Program-made: the position numbers and the translations under genes
Shown here: piece by piece, positions 16,856 to 25,212 of the stretch
Numbering within the stretch: position 1 is the first letter of the stretch
Layout of the letters: every line of letters begins with the position of its first letter
DNA from: Sphingopyxis lindanitolerans
GTDB taxonomy: Bacteria > Pseudomonadota > Alphaproteobacteria > Sphingomonadales > Sphingomonadaceae
Reading direction: 5' to 3'
DNA length: 64,000 nucleotides
Assembly: GCF_002993885.1 (NCBI RefSeq)
Contig: NZ_CM009578.1
Location: forward strand, 2,812,009-2,876,008
Notes under the pieces: model-generated
The model's database searches: none
What the model saw: only the letters and a program-made list of their open reading frames with translations
Told to the model about the DNA's origin: nothing

Positions 16856-17416
16856 ATGAAAATCCTGGTGAAGATCGCAATGTCGCTTGGCTTAGGCCTG
16901 TCGCTGGCCGTGCTTCCGGCGCAGGGCATCGCGGCGCTCCGGCAGGGCGCGAAGGCGCCCGACTTCACGCTGAACGCCGCGCAGGGCGGCAAGCCCTTCA
17001 CCCTGTCCTTGCAGCAGACGCTGAAGAAAGGGCCGGTCGTGCTCTATTTCTTCCCCGCCGCCTTTACTCCCGGCTGCACGGTGGAAGCCCATTTGTTCGC
17101 CGAGGCAACCGGCGACTTCAACCGGCTGGGTGCGCGTGTGGTGGGCGTAACCGCGGGCAACATCGATCGCGTCGCCGAATTTTCCAAGTCGGAATGCCGC
17201 GACAAATTCGCCGTCGCAGCCGATCCGGGCGCGAAGGTCGCGGCGAAATATGACACCGCCATGCCAGGGCCGAACAAGATGATGATCTCCAACCGGACGT
17301 CGTTCGTCATCGCCCCCGACGGGACCATCCTGCTCAGCTACACCGATCGCAACCCGCAGGCGCACATCGAAAAGACGTTGGCGGCGGTTCGCGCGTGGAA
17401 GGCCAGGCACCGCTGA
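16856..17416 (+). CDS. Exported peroxiredoxin (AhpC/TSA, BCP-like)
   Basis: This 186-residue thioredoxin-fold peroxidase has an N-terminal signal-like segment (residues 1-27, LVKIAMSLGLGLSLAVLPAQG). The peroxidatic Cys74 lies in FPAAFTPGCTVEAHLF, followed by VVGVTAGNIDRVAEFSKSEC, where a possible resolving Cys sits, and FVIAPDGTILLSY. The family reduces hydrogen peroxide and organic peroxides using thiols. The signal peptide suggests a periplasmic site, less common than for cytosolic BCP. A GGTGGAGG site defines the start at 16856; an in-frame start 33 codons upstream would hide the signal peptide. It stands alone, about 220 bases from the YCII gene on the other strand. Confidence 0.88.
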   Translation: MKILVKIAMSLGLGLSLAVLPAQGIAALRQGAKAPDFTLNAAQGGKPFTLSLQQTLKKGPVVLYFFPAAFTPGCTVEAHLFAEATGDFNRLGARVVGVTAGNIDRVAEFSKSECRDKFAVAADPGAKVAAKYDTAMPGPNKMMISNRTSFVIAPDGTILLSYTDRNPQAHIEKTLAAVRAWKARHR

Positions 17417-17625
17417 TCGGGGCGTATCGAACGGCTATTTGAAAGCAGAGGTTTATCGCGGCGCCGGCCGAGGCAGAATCGGGTGGCCGGAGTCGCCAGC
17501 CGGCTCATCCGATCGCGCCGCGCTGCGCCGGCGGCAATGCTGTCGGACGGCGGTGGTTAACGCTCTTTTCATGCGGTTCGTCTAGGCGGGGAGGACAGGG
17601 GCCTCTTGTGTTTTCGGGGGGTGCC

Positions 17626-18090
17626 ATGCCCAGGATAAGCGAAATCGCGCGGCTGCGCGCCGAGCATGCCGCGCTCGTGACGCTAGCCTCCTTCCTGACG
17701 AAGATGATCGCCGCGCCGCATCCACCGCGCGCCACCGAGCTTGCGGCGGTGCGCGGCCTGTTGCGCGATACGCTGACCTGCCATCTCAAATGCGAGGATT
17801 GGGCGCTCTATCCGCGGTTGAAGGCAAAGGGCGATCCCGACCTCATCGGGCTGGCGAATGCGTTCGTGGGCGAGATGGGGCATATCGCGGCCGATTTCGC
17901 GGCCTATGACGCGCGCTGGACGGCCGAGGCCGTCGAAGCCCGCTGGTCCGATTTTCGCGCGGAAACAGCGGACATGCTAAGCGCGCTGGCGATGCGGATC
18001 GAACGCGAGGATAAGGATCTTTATCCCGCCGCCGAACGACTCGCGGCGGCGGGACAGACCCTCCCGCGCCGCGCGCGCAGTCCCACCTGA
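17626..18090 (+). CDS. Hemerythrin HHE domain protein
   Basis: This 154-residue four-helix protein shows metal-ligand positions typical of bacterial HHE proteins: His in RLRAEHAALVTLASFL, the HxxxE pattern in TCHLKCEDWALYPRL, His in EMGHIAADFAAYDARW, and Glu/Asp in EREDKDLYPAAERL. Such di-iron proteins bind oxygen or nitric oxide or act in iron and redox sensing. The start at 17626 (MPRISEIARL) has a G-rich site; a GTG six codons earlier is an alternative. It is flanked by the peroxiredoxin and DUF3297 genes on the same strand but with gaps of 100-200 bases, so an operon is not clear. Confidence 0.75.
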   Translation: MPRISEIARLRAEHAALVTLASFLTKMIAAPHPPRATELAAVRGLLRDTLTCHLKCEDWALYPRLKAKGDPDLIGLANAFVGEMGHIAADFAAYDARWTAEAVEARWSDFRAETADMLSALAMRIEREDKDLYPAAERLAAAGQTLPRRARSPT

Positions 18091-18189
18091 CCGCGCCCGC
18101 CCGTCACGTCGGCGGATGCCGGGTGCACCGGCGCTTGATTTGGCGCCGCGTCTCGCCTAGCGGCGACGGCCAGAACCGGAGATTAGCAG

Positions 18190-18456
18190 ATGACCGACAC
18201 GCCCCCCGACCATTTGTCGACCAACCCGCGCTCGCCCCATTTCGACATGGAGGTGCTGCAGCGCGGCATCGGCATCCGCTTCAAGGGCAAGGACCGCACC
18301 GACGTCGAGGAATATTCGATCTCGGAAGGCTGGATCCGCGTCGCCGCGGGCAAGTCGAAGGACCGTTTCGGCCAGCCGATGACGATCAAGCTGTCGGGCG
18401 AGGTCGAGGCGTGGTTCGAGGATGGCGCCGAGGACAGCGAGACGTCGGAAGACTGA
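18190..18456 (+). CDS. DUF3297 family protein
   Basis: This 88-residue protein matches the small DUF3297 family along its whole length, including HFDMEVLQRGIGIRFKGK, VEEYSISEGWIRVAAGK and MTIKLSGEVEAWFED. The family is found in many proteobacteria and has no known function; some database entries call it a glutathione-peroxidase-related protein, which the sequence itself does not show. A GGAG site precedes the ATG. It ends in a hairpin shared with the convergent CHAP gene. Confidence 0.85.
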   Translation: MTDTPPDHLSTNPRSPHFDMEVLQRGIGIRFKGKDRTDVEEYSISEGWIRVAAGKSKDRFGQPMTIKLSGEVEAWFEDGAEDSETSED

Positions 18457-18459
18457 TTC

Positions 18460-18489
18460 TTCTCTCCTCCCGCGTGCGGGCGGGGAGAA
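18460..18489. terminator. Hairpin between convergent genes
   Basis: TTCTCTCC-TCCCGC-GT-GCGGGC-GGGGAGAA folds into a long GC-rich stem with a two-base loop and one mismatched pair. It sits between the ends of the DUF3297 and CHAP genes and may stop transcription from either side. It has no long T-run. The same CTCCCGCGTGCGGGAG core occurs twice before atpC (32281-32338), so it is also a dispersed repeat. Confidence 0.55.
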
Positions 18490-18512
18490 CAGCTTATCAA
18501 TCGTGGGTGGGT

Positions 18513-19073
18513 TCAGCGCAGCGACGCGGCGACGAGGTCGAGGCCGTTGCCCGGCTTCCAGTCGTTCTGCGCCCACACCGGATCTTCGAACGCCTTGTGG
18601 CTGCCGCCGGCCCCGTGATCGTCGCCGGCATAGATGAAGCCCTGCACCGGGTTGGCGCGCAGGCCGAGGTCGCCGATCGGTGCGTACCAGACGCGGACCA
18701 GGCTCCAGTCGCCCTTGTCGCTGACGTCGACGACGCGGACGTTGCGCTCGATCTGGCCTCGGCGGCCGTTGATCGGCGACCAATTGGCATGGTCGATCAG
18801 GATTTCGCGGTCGCTGATGATCTTCTTGACCACCGCGACATGGCCGAGTGGCATGCCGCGAGTGCCGGCGAACGCCATGACGGCGCCCTTGCGGGGTTCC
18901 TGGCCGCGGTCATATTCGCCCGCCGCCTGCGCCCACCAGGTCTTGGCATTGCCGCGGATCTCGACGCCCGATTCGGCGCGGGCGAAGGGGACGCACTGGA
19001 GCGCGGCGGCCGGGACACTGGCGAGCAACGAGGCGCACAGGGCGAACGCACCCAGAAAGCGGCGGTTGAGCAT
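18513..19073 (-). CDS. Secreted CHAP-domain (NlpC/P60-like) protein
   Basis: This 186-residue protein starts with a signal peptide (MLNRRFLGAFALCASLLASV, cut near AAALQC). The CHAP domain has the catalytic Cys in LQCVPFARAESG (about residue 26), the substrate pocket KTWWAQAAGEYDRG, the His in LGHVAVVKKIISDREILIDHANW and a following Asn. These are the Cys-His-Asn residues of peptidoglycan amidases or endopeptidases. The C-terminal part has no recognised domain. It probably trims murein or is a conserved envelope factor. The start at 19073 is chosen to expose the signal peptide; 23 extra codons upstream are not needed. Confidence 0.85.
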   Translation of the reverse strand: MLNRRFLGAFALCASLLASVPAAALQCVPFARAESGVEIRGNAKTWWAQAAGEYDRGQEPRKGAVMAFAGTRGMPLGHVAVVKKIISDREILIDHANWSPINGRRGQIERNVRVVDVSDKGDWSLVRVWYAPIGDLGLRANPVQGFIYAGDDHGAGGSHKAFEDPVWAQNDWKPGNGLDLVAASLR

Positions 19074-19277
19074 GGAAGGCGACCCCTTTGGCTTGTCTTC
19101 AAGCGTTGCAGCGTCTTTGCCGCAGCCTTGGAGTGTCACCAACTCTCTAGCGGTGAATCGCGCCGATGATGCGGTGAGTGGGGGAACCTTTTGTTAAGCT
19201 GTTCGATCCGTCGCGCGAGGGCTTCGGGTCGTCGAGAATCCCCGTCGCCCTCGCCTTCGTGAGGGCGACGTCATCTA

Positions 19278-21632
19278 TCACGCCGCGGCGCTCGCCGCCG
19301 GTTCGGGCGGACGGAACAGCATCATGACGTCGCTCGCGGGCATCGGGCGGCCGTAATAATAGCCCTGGATGTTGCTGCAGCCGAGCGAGCGGAGCGTATC
19401 GACCTCGATCTCGGTTTCCGCCCCTTCCGCGGTCGTCGACATGCCGAGGCTGTCGGCGAGCGCGACGACGGCGCGGATGATCGCGATCGATTCGATGCTG
19501 CCCTTCGCCGCGCCGACGACGAAGCTGCGGTCGACCTTGATCGTCGAAAATTGCGTCTTCCTGAGATAGCCGAGCGACGAATAGCCGGTGCCGAAATCGT
19601 CGAGGCTGAGGCGGATACCGAGCCCGATCAACTGGTCGAGCAATTGCGCCGCGCCGCCGCCGTCGCGCAGGAACACGCTTTCGGTCACCTCGATCTCGAG
19701 CCGTTGCGGCGTCAGCCCGCTCTGCGCGAGCGCCGAGACGACGACCGAGGCAAAGGCGGGGTCGGTGAGCTGTTCGGCCGAAACATTGACCGCGACCTTG
19801 AGGTTCGACGGCCATTTCATCGCCTCGTGGCACGCGGTGCGCAGCACCCATTCGCCGATCGGCGAGATGAGGCGGCTGTCTTCGGCGAGCGGGATGAAGC
19901 GGCCGGGCGAAACGTTGCCGAGCGTCTTGTTGTGCCAGCGGATCAGCGCCTCGAAGCCGTTGAGCGTGCCGTCGGCGGCGGTGACCACCGGCTGATAGTA
20001 AAGCTCGAACTCGCCGCGATCGAGCGCGCCGCGCAGCTCCTGCTCCATCACCCGCCGCTCCTCGGCCTGGGCGTGGAGCGAGGCGACATAGGCGGCGACG
20101 ACATTGCCGCCCTTGTCCTTGGACTTGTAGAGCGCAAGGTCGGCGTTGCGGGTCAGCGTTTCGACCGTCGAGCCGTCCTGCGGGCCGATCGCATAGCCGA
20201 TGCTGGCGCCGACGAAGAGCTGGTGATTGTCGACGACATAGGGGCGGCTGATCGCGGCGATGATCCGCTTCGCAAGATCTTCGGCCTCGCTCGCCGCCGG
20301 GACATTGTGGAGCACGACCGCGAATTCGTCGCCGCCCAGGCGGCCGCAGGTCATGCCGCGTTCCATCAGGCCTTTCAGGCGCGCGGCGACTTGCGCGAGC
20401 AGCTTGTCGCCGGTCGGATGGCCAAGCGTATCATTGACCGCCTTGAAGCGATCGAGATCGATCATCAGCATCGCGCAGCGCGACTTCGCCTCGATCGCCT
20501 GGGTCAGCGCGCGGGCCAGGTCCTCGTGCAGGCTGAGGCGGTTGGGGAGGCCGGTCAGATTGTCGAAACGCGCCATCCGGGCGATCTGTTCGGCGGTCGC
20601 ATGCTGTTCGGTCACGTCGGAGCCGACGCCGCGAAAGCCCAGGAACTTGCCGGTTTCGTCGAGGCGCGGCGAGGCCGACAATTCCCACCAGCGCGGCTTG
20701 CCGCCGATCGTCACCGGGACGATCAGGTTCGAGAAGCTCTCGCGCCGCTTCATCCGCTCGGCCATGGTGTGCAGATTCTTGGGGAACTGGCCCGTCTCCC
20801 ACGCATCGCCCGACAGCGCCTGGAGCAGCGGCACACCCTCGAGCGCCTCGGCGGTGCCGCCAAGCGCAAAAGCGAGGCGCGGCGAGACATGGACCAGGCG
20901 GCGGGCGTTGTCGGTCTGCCACAGCCAGTCGGCCGAAGTTTCCTCGAACTCGCGGAGCAGCAGGCTGACCGTCTCGGTCTTTTCGTGCAGCGTCTCCTCG
21001 GCGCGGCGAAAGCGGACGTGATTCTGGGCGAAACGCACGCAGAAGCCGGAGAGCAGCAGCCCGGCGGCGATCGCCACCGCGGCGAGCTGCGGCGTCCCGG
21101 CGAGCGTGAGCGCGAGCGCCGCCGACAGGCTGACCGGCGCGATATACAGGATGCACACCGACGGCAGGCTGTGCGCGATCATCGCGAGCGTCAGCATCAT
21201 CAGCAGCGTGATCGCCCAGGTCGCGAGCGCATGATCGGCGCCGGGCACCGGCCCTTGCAGCCAGAACGGCACGATCCAGAGCAGCGCTGCATAAAAGGCG
21301 TGGCGGTTGCACAGGGCAAATTCGGCGGGACTCGTCGCGCGCGCCTCGCCCAGCGGGCGGACGATGAAGGATCGATAGGACCAGAGGCAGAAGATCAGCG
21401 CGCAGGTCAGCCAGCCGGTGACGAGCGCCCAGGCGACGTGCGATACCATGCTGAAGGCGGCGAGCAGCACCATCGCTACCCCCGCCCACAGGCGCAGCTT
21501 GCCCTTGCCATGGAGCGGGGCGAGCTGAAGCTGGCGGAGGTTTCCGATGTCCTGGCGGCGCGACCCCAGCCCCAGCAGGGTTCGCACCGAAACATCGTCG
21601 GCATCCATATGGTCGGTCAACAGGCTCTTCAC
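19278..21632 (-). CDS. Membrane GGDEF-EAL protein (cyclic di-GMP cyclase/phosphodiesterase)
   Basis: This 784-residue protein has about six membrane helices (residues 48-200), a PAS domain (about 225-345, with DWLWQTDNARRLVHVS and FLGFRGVGSDVTE), then a GGDEF domain with the intact signature RLGGDEFAVVL (433-437) and an EAL domain with GFEALIRWHN (561-563), NVSAEQLTDPAF and DDFGTGYSSLGYL. Both catalytic motifs are intact, so it could make or break c-di-GMP; in such fusions one activity is often dominant or the GGDEF acts as a GTP sensor. The start at 21632 is GTG; an ATG eight codons later is an alternative. It is 113 bases upstream of the acyl-AMP ligase on the opposite end of a same-strand run. 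Confidence 0.92.
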   Translation of the reverse strand: MKSLLTDHMDADDVSVRTLLGLGSRRQDIGNLRQLQLAPLHGKGKLRLWAGVAMVLLAAFSMVSHVAWALVTGWLTCALIFCLWSYRSFIVRPLGEARATSPAEFALCNRHAFYAALLWIVPFWLQGPVPGADHALATWAITLLMMLTLAMIAHSLPSVCILYIAPVSLSAALALTLAGTPQLAAVAIAAGLLLSGFCVRFAQNHVRFRRAEETLHEKTETVSLLLREFEETSADWLWQTDNARRLVHVSPRLAFALGGTAEALEGVPLLQALSGDAWETGQFPKNLHTMAERMKRRESFSNLIVPVTIGGKPRWWELSASPRLDETGKFLGFRGVGSDVTEQHATAEQIARMARFDNLTGLPNRLSLHEDLARALTQAIEAKSRCAMLMIDLDRFKAVNDTLGHPTGDKLLAQVAARLKGLMERGMTCGRLGGDEFAVVLHNVPAASEAEDLAKRIIAAISRPYVVDNHQLFVGASIGYAIGPQDGSTVETLTRNADLALYKSKDKGGNVVAAYVASLHAQAEERRVMEQELRGALDRGEFELYYQPVVTAADGTLNGFEALIRWHNKTLGNVSPGRFIPLAEDSRLISPIGEWVLRTACHEAMKWPSNLKVAVNVSAEQLTDPAFASVVVSALAQSGLTPQRLEIEVTESVFLRDGGGAAQLLDQLIGLGIRLSLDDFGTGYSSLGYLRKTQFSTIKVDRSFVVGAAKGSIESIAIIRAVVALADSLGMSTTAEGAETEIEVDTLRSLGCSNIQGYYYGRPMPASDVMMLFRPPEPAASAAA

Positions 21633-21745
21633 GAAAGCCCGTTTAGCGCCCCGGGGTTACCCGAACGTAACTATCCGCCTGTTCGCCAGCGATATATTGT
21701 TCCGGGGCGGGACAGGATCGGCCTTCCGCCGTCGCCCGCGTCCGC

Positions 21746-23497
21746 TCAGGCGGCGATCGCCAGCGGCTGGATTTCGCCGGCCAGATATTGCGCGCGCGCC
21801 TTCGACCGGCTGAGCTTGCCCGAGCTGGTGCGCGGCAGCGTGCGCGGCGGGATCAGCTCGATCAGGCAGTTCATGCCGGTGATCGCGCGGACGCGGTCGC
21901 GGATCGTCTCGCGCAGCGCGATGCGTTCGGCATCGTCGCTGGTCCGGCACTGGACGAGCACCGCCGGGGTTTCCTCGCCCCCCGGCGTGGTGATCGCGAA
22001 AGCGGCGATGTCGCCCGACTTGAATCCGGGAAGCTGTTCGACCGCCCATTCGATATCCTGCGGCCAGTGATTCTTGCCGTTGATGATGATCATGTCCTTG
22101 GCGCGGCCGACGATATAGATGTAACCGTCTGACAAATAGCCCATATCGCCGGTGTCGAGCCAGCCGTCGGCCATGCAGGCCGCGGTCGCTTCGGGGTCGC
22201 GGAAATAGCCGGTCATCAGCGACGGGCCGGTGCACCATACTTTGCCGACGGTCTGGTCGGGCAGGATGTTGCCCGCCTCGTCGCGCACTTCGATGACCAT
22301 GTCGCGCGCCGCGCGGCCACAGTTGACGATCGCGCGATAGCGGGTTGGCCGGCCGGCGTCGCTCGATACGCCCGACAATTCGGTTTCCTCGACCAGCTCG
22401 ACGACAATGCCTTCGCCCGGCGGCATGATGCTGACCGCCAGCGTCGCTTCGGCAAGGCCATAGCTCGGCAGGAAAGCGCTCGCCTTGAAACCCGCCTCGG
22501 CAAAGGCATCGACGAAGCTCTGCATCACGTCGGGGCGGATCATGTCGGCGCCATTGCCCGCGACGCGCCAGCGCGACAGGTCGAAACGGTCGGCGACCTG
22601 CGTCTGGCTTGACACGCGGCGCGCGCAGATATCGTAGCCGAAGGTCGGCGAATAGCTCAATGTCGTGCCCTGGTTGCGGCTGATCAGGTCGAGCCAGGCG
22701 AGCGGGCGGCGGGCGAAATCCTCGGTCTTGAGATAATCGACCGATACCTGGTTGGCGACCGGCGAGAGCAGGCAGCCGACCAGGCCCATGTCGTGATACC
22801 AGGGCAGCCACGACACGCAGCGGTCGCTGTCCTGCACGTGCATGCCGTGCGAATGCGCGGCAAGATTGTTGAGCAGCGCGCCATGCGTCACCGCAACGCC
22901 GTGCGGGAAGCGCGTCGAGCCGCTGCTATATTGAAGGTAGCAGGTCTCGTCGGTCTTTTGCTCGGGAAGGTTGGCGACCGGCGCCGCGCGGGTCGCGAAC
23001 AGGCTCCAGTCCATCGGCTCGACGCCGCGCTGTTCGGCCGCCTCGGCCGCCATCGCGGCGATTTCGGGCGGGAAGAACAGCATCCTGGGGTCGCAGCTCG
23101 AAAGCTGGACGACGAGCTGGCCGACATAGGAGTCGCGCCCGCCAAAGCTGGTCGGCAACGGCAGCGGCACCGGCCAGGCACCGGCGAGGATGGTGCCGAA
23201 GAAGAGCGCGGCGAATTCGGGGCCGGTCTCGGCGATCAGCGCGATGCGTTCGCCCGGCCGTACGCCCGCCGCGACGAGACGATAGGCCGCGGCCAGCGCG
23301 TCGACCTTGAGTTCGCTATAGGGATAGGGGCGGACGAGCTTGCCGCGCGGATCGTGGAAATTGAGCCCGCGCGTGCCGCTGGCGGCATAATCGAGCGCTT
23401 CGCCGACGGTGGCGAAGTCCGAAAAGCGGCGCGGCTGGGCGCAATGGGTCGGGGTGGGGACGAGATCCTCCACCGCGGGGACGGAATTTTCGGTCAT
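21746..23497 (-). CDS. Fatty acyl-AMP ligase
   Basis: This 583-residue adenylating enzyme belongs to the fatty acyl-AMP ligase branch: P-loop LQYSSGSTRFPHGVAVTHGA, WLPWYHDMGLVGCLLSP, LPSYGLAEATLAVSI, WLDTGDMGYLSDGYIYIVGR and the A10-like Lys in RTSSGKLSRSKAR. The insert after the GYIYIVGRAKDMIIINGKNH region resembles FAALs rather than CoA ligases. It activates a fatty acid as acyl-AMP for transfer to a carrier protein. No acyl carrier protein or polyketide synthase is next to it. The start at 23497 (MTENSVPAVEDLVP) is chosen by family similarity; in-frame ATGs at 23560 and 23542 also exist and none has a strong ribosome site. Confidence 0.87.
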   Translation of the reverse strand: MTENSVPAVEDLVPTPTHCAQPRRFSDFATVGEALDYAASGTRGLNFHDPRGKLVRPYPYSELKVDALAAAYRLVAAGVRPGERIALIAETGPEFAALFFGTILAGAWPVPLPLPTSFGGRDSYVGQLVVQLSSCDPRMLFFPPEIAAMAAEAAEQRGVEPMDWSLFATRAAPVANLPEQKTDETCYLQYSSGSTRFPHGVAVTHGALLNNLAAHSHGMHVQDSDRCVSWLPWYHDMGLVGCLLSPVANQVSVDYLKTEDFARRPLAWLDLISRNQGTTLSYSPTFGYDICARRVSSQTQVADRFDLSRWRVAGNGADMIRPDVMQSFVDAFAEAGFKASAFLPSYGLAEATLAVSIMPPGEGIVVELVEETELSGVSSDAGRPTRYRAIVNCGRAARDMVIEVRDEAGNILPDQTVGKVWCTGPSLMTGYFRDPEATAACMADGWLDTGDMGYLSDGYIYIVGRAKDMIIINGKNHWPQDIEWAVEQLPGFKSGDIAAFAITTPGGEETPAVLVQCRTSDDAERIALRETIRDRVRAITGMNCLIELIPPRTLPRTSSGKLSRSKARAQYLAGEIQPLAIAA

Positions 23498-23677
23498 AAA
23501 GTTTTGCGAACCCCGGCTATCGAGCCGCGCTGCAATGATCATGTCATCTTTTTGAGCCATGTTGCGCTGCGCGATCCCGGTCAGGTGGAACAAATGGGCC
23601 CATTTCCGGGCTTTGATGCCCGATATGGCGGCTCTGGTCGTTCTCAATCAGGCCCGACTGTGGCATAAACATGGCAT

Positions 23678-24250
23678 ATGCCCCGCCGCCGCTTTCCATC
23701 CGACCGTTCCAGAAAGCCTTTGGGCGCAGCGAAGCTCGACGAGCTGGCGCTGGCCTATGTGGCGCGATTCGAGACAAGCCGGGCGAAATTGCTGCGCTAT
23801 CTATCCAGAAAAATTCGCGAATCCGAATGGACCGACGAGCGCGACGCGATGGCGGCGTGCGAGGCTGTCGCCGACCGGATGGAGGCCCTGCGTTTCCTCG
23901 ATGATCGCCAATATGCCGCGATGCGCGCTGGCGCGATGACGCGGCGCGGACTGGGGCTGCGGCGGGTGAAGGCGCAGCTTTTCGTCGACGGCATCGCGGA
24001 CGCGGACAGCGGCGAGGCGATCGCGGAGGCAGGGGGGCAGGCGGTCGCGGCGGCGATCGGCTTTGCCCGGCGGCGTCGGTTCGGCCCGTTCGCGGTGCGA
24101 ACCATCGACGATCCGCAGGTGCGCGAACGTCAGGTCGCGGCCTTCGCGCGGGCGGGACATGATCTCGCGCTCGCGCGGCGTATCCTCGCCGTCCCGCTCG
24201 GAGACGAGGCCGCGCTGGCGGCGCTGGACGATGCGGCGGGGTTGGATTAG
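23678..24250 (+). CDS. recX: Regulatory protein RecX family
   Basis: This 190-residue protein has the repeated three-helix RecX modules: LALAYVARFETSRAKLLRYLSRKI (first), EALRFLDDRQYAAMRAGAMTRRGLGLRRVKAQLF (second) and VRERQVAAFARAGHDLALARRIL (third). RecX binds RecA filaments and limits their activity. Length is near the usual 150-200. No recA lies next to it, and no LexA box (GTTC-N7-GTTC) was found upstream. The start codon sits in a small palindrome GGCATATGCC (23673-23682) and lacks a clear ribosome site. Confidence 0.82.
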   Translation: MPRRRFPSDRSRKPLGAAKLDELALAYVARFETSRAKLLRYLSRKIRESEWTDERDAMAACEAVADRMEALRFLDDRQYAAMRAGAMTRRGLGLRRVKAQLFVDGIADADSGEAIAEAGGQAVAAAIGFARRRRFGPFAVRTIDDPQVRERQVAAFARAGHDLALARRILAVPLGDEAALAALDDAAGLD

Positions 24251-24286
24251 GCCCCTTCGTCATCGTTACGGGATAAGGATCTGCCG

Positions 24287-24748
24287 ATGCGTATTCTTCT
24301 GACCGCTCTGGCTCTGTCGCTAGCGCTGCCGATGGCGGCGTGCAGCCGCGATGGCGGCGCCGCGCAGAACGCCGTGACGATTCCGCTGACGATCGCAATG
24401 GCGGGCAAGGCGCACGCCTTCAACGTCGAGGTCGCGCGCAGCGCGGACGAGCAGGAGCGGGGGCTGATGTTCCGCACCAGTCTGCCCGCCGATGGCGGCA
24501 TGCTCTTTCCGTTCGCGAAGCCCAAGATCGCGAGCTTCTGGATGAAGAATACGCTGATTCCGCTCGACATGATCTTCGTGCGCGCCGACGGCAGCATCGA
24601 TCGCATCGCCGAGAATGCGATCCCCGAATCGCTCGAACCCGTGGTCAGCGGCGGCGAGGTCGCGGCGGTGCTCGAACTGACGGGGGGGACCGCGACGAAG
24701 CTCGGCCTCGACGAGAGCGCAAAGGTGACGTGGAAAGAGACGAAATAG
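24287..24748 (+). CDS. DUF192 domain lipoprotein
   Basis: This 153-residue protein starts with a lipoprotein signal (LTALALSLALPMAACSRDG, with a plausible lipobox ending in Cys19). The DUF192 domain follows: EVARSADEQERGLMFRTSLP, MLFPFAKPKIASFWMKNTLIPLDMIFV and AVLELTGGTATKLGL. DUF192 proteins are small beta-barrel exported proteins of unknown role; a halophilic archaeal member has been linked to stress response. A GGATAAGGA site precedes the start. It sits between recX and the NDUFA12 gene, all on the plus strand. Confidence 0.88.
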   Translation: MRILLTALALSLALPMAACSRDGGAAQNAVTIPLTIAMAGKAHAFNVEVARSADEQERGLMFRTSLPADGGMLFPFAKPKIASFWMKNTLIPLDMIFVRADGSIDRIAENAIPESLEPVVSGGEVAAVLELTGGTATKLGLDESAKVTWKETK

Positions 24749-24820
24749 CGGCGTGAAAGCCGCGCCTTCTGTCCTTTGACGCTTGCGCAGCGCGCCGCCT
24801 TGGCTGTAAACGCCACCGCC

Positions 24821-25207
24821 ATGAGCATCCTTGGCAAGATTTTCACCTGGTGGGACGGCGCGACCGTCGGCACGTTGCTGAACAGCTGGAGCACGGGCGA
24901 GAAGGTTGGCGAGGACAGCCTCGGCAACACTTATTATCGCGCGAAGAAGAGCCGCCGTCGCTGGGTTCTCTATAATGGCTCGAACGATGCGAGCCGCGTT
25001 CCTCCCGAATGGCACGGCTGGCTGCACGGCACGCTCGACGGATTGCCCGGCGACGCGCTGCCCGCGCCGCGCGCGTGGGAACAGGAACCGAGCGCGAACC
25101 TGACCGGCAGCCTTGGCGCCTATCGTCCCGCGGGCGCGCTCGAACGCGGCGGACGCCGCGCCGCGGCGACCGGCGATTACGAAGCGTGGCGTCCGGGCGC
25201 CGACTGA
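24821..25207 (+). CDS. NADH:ubiquinone oxidoreductase subunit NDUFA12
   Basis: This 128-residue protein matches the B17.2/NDUFA12 accessory subunit of respiratory complex I, which alphaproteobacteria share with mitochondria. Segments include FTWWDGATVGTLLNSW, GEDSLGNTYYRAKK, RRRWVLYNGSNDASRVPPEWHGWLHGT and a C-terminal YEAWRPGA. It docks on the peripheral arm near the Q module. It lies apart from the nuo operon, as is usual in this class. The start at 24821 is chosen for the family N-terminus MSILGKIF; 15 extra codons upstream are unlikely. Five bases separate it from the DUF2155 gene, which suggests co-transcription. Confidence 0.92.
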   Translation: MSILGKIFTWWDGATVGTLLNSWSTGEKVGEDSLGNTYYRAKKSRRRWVLYNGSNDASRVPPEWHGWLHGTLDGLPGDALPAPRAWEQEPSANLTGSLGAYRPAGALERGGRRAAATGDYEAWRPGAD

Positions 25208-25212
25208 GCTTC

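Noticed and set aside
16567..17001. Minus-strand open frame upstream of the YCII gene
   Set aside because: It overlaps the YCII gene in another frame and the peroxiredoxin start region, with a random-like sequence.
19551..22070. Plus-strand open frame of 839 residues opposite the GGDEF-EAL gene
   Set aside because: Composition is that of an antisense shadow; the minus strand has intact GGDEF and EAL motifs.
23498..23677. LexA box upstream of recX
   Set aside because: No GTTC-N7-GTTC pair is present; only single GTTC and GAAC words were seen.
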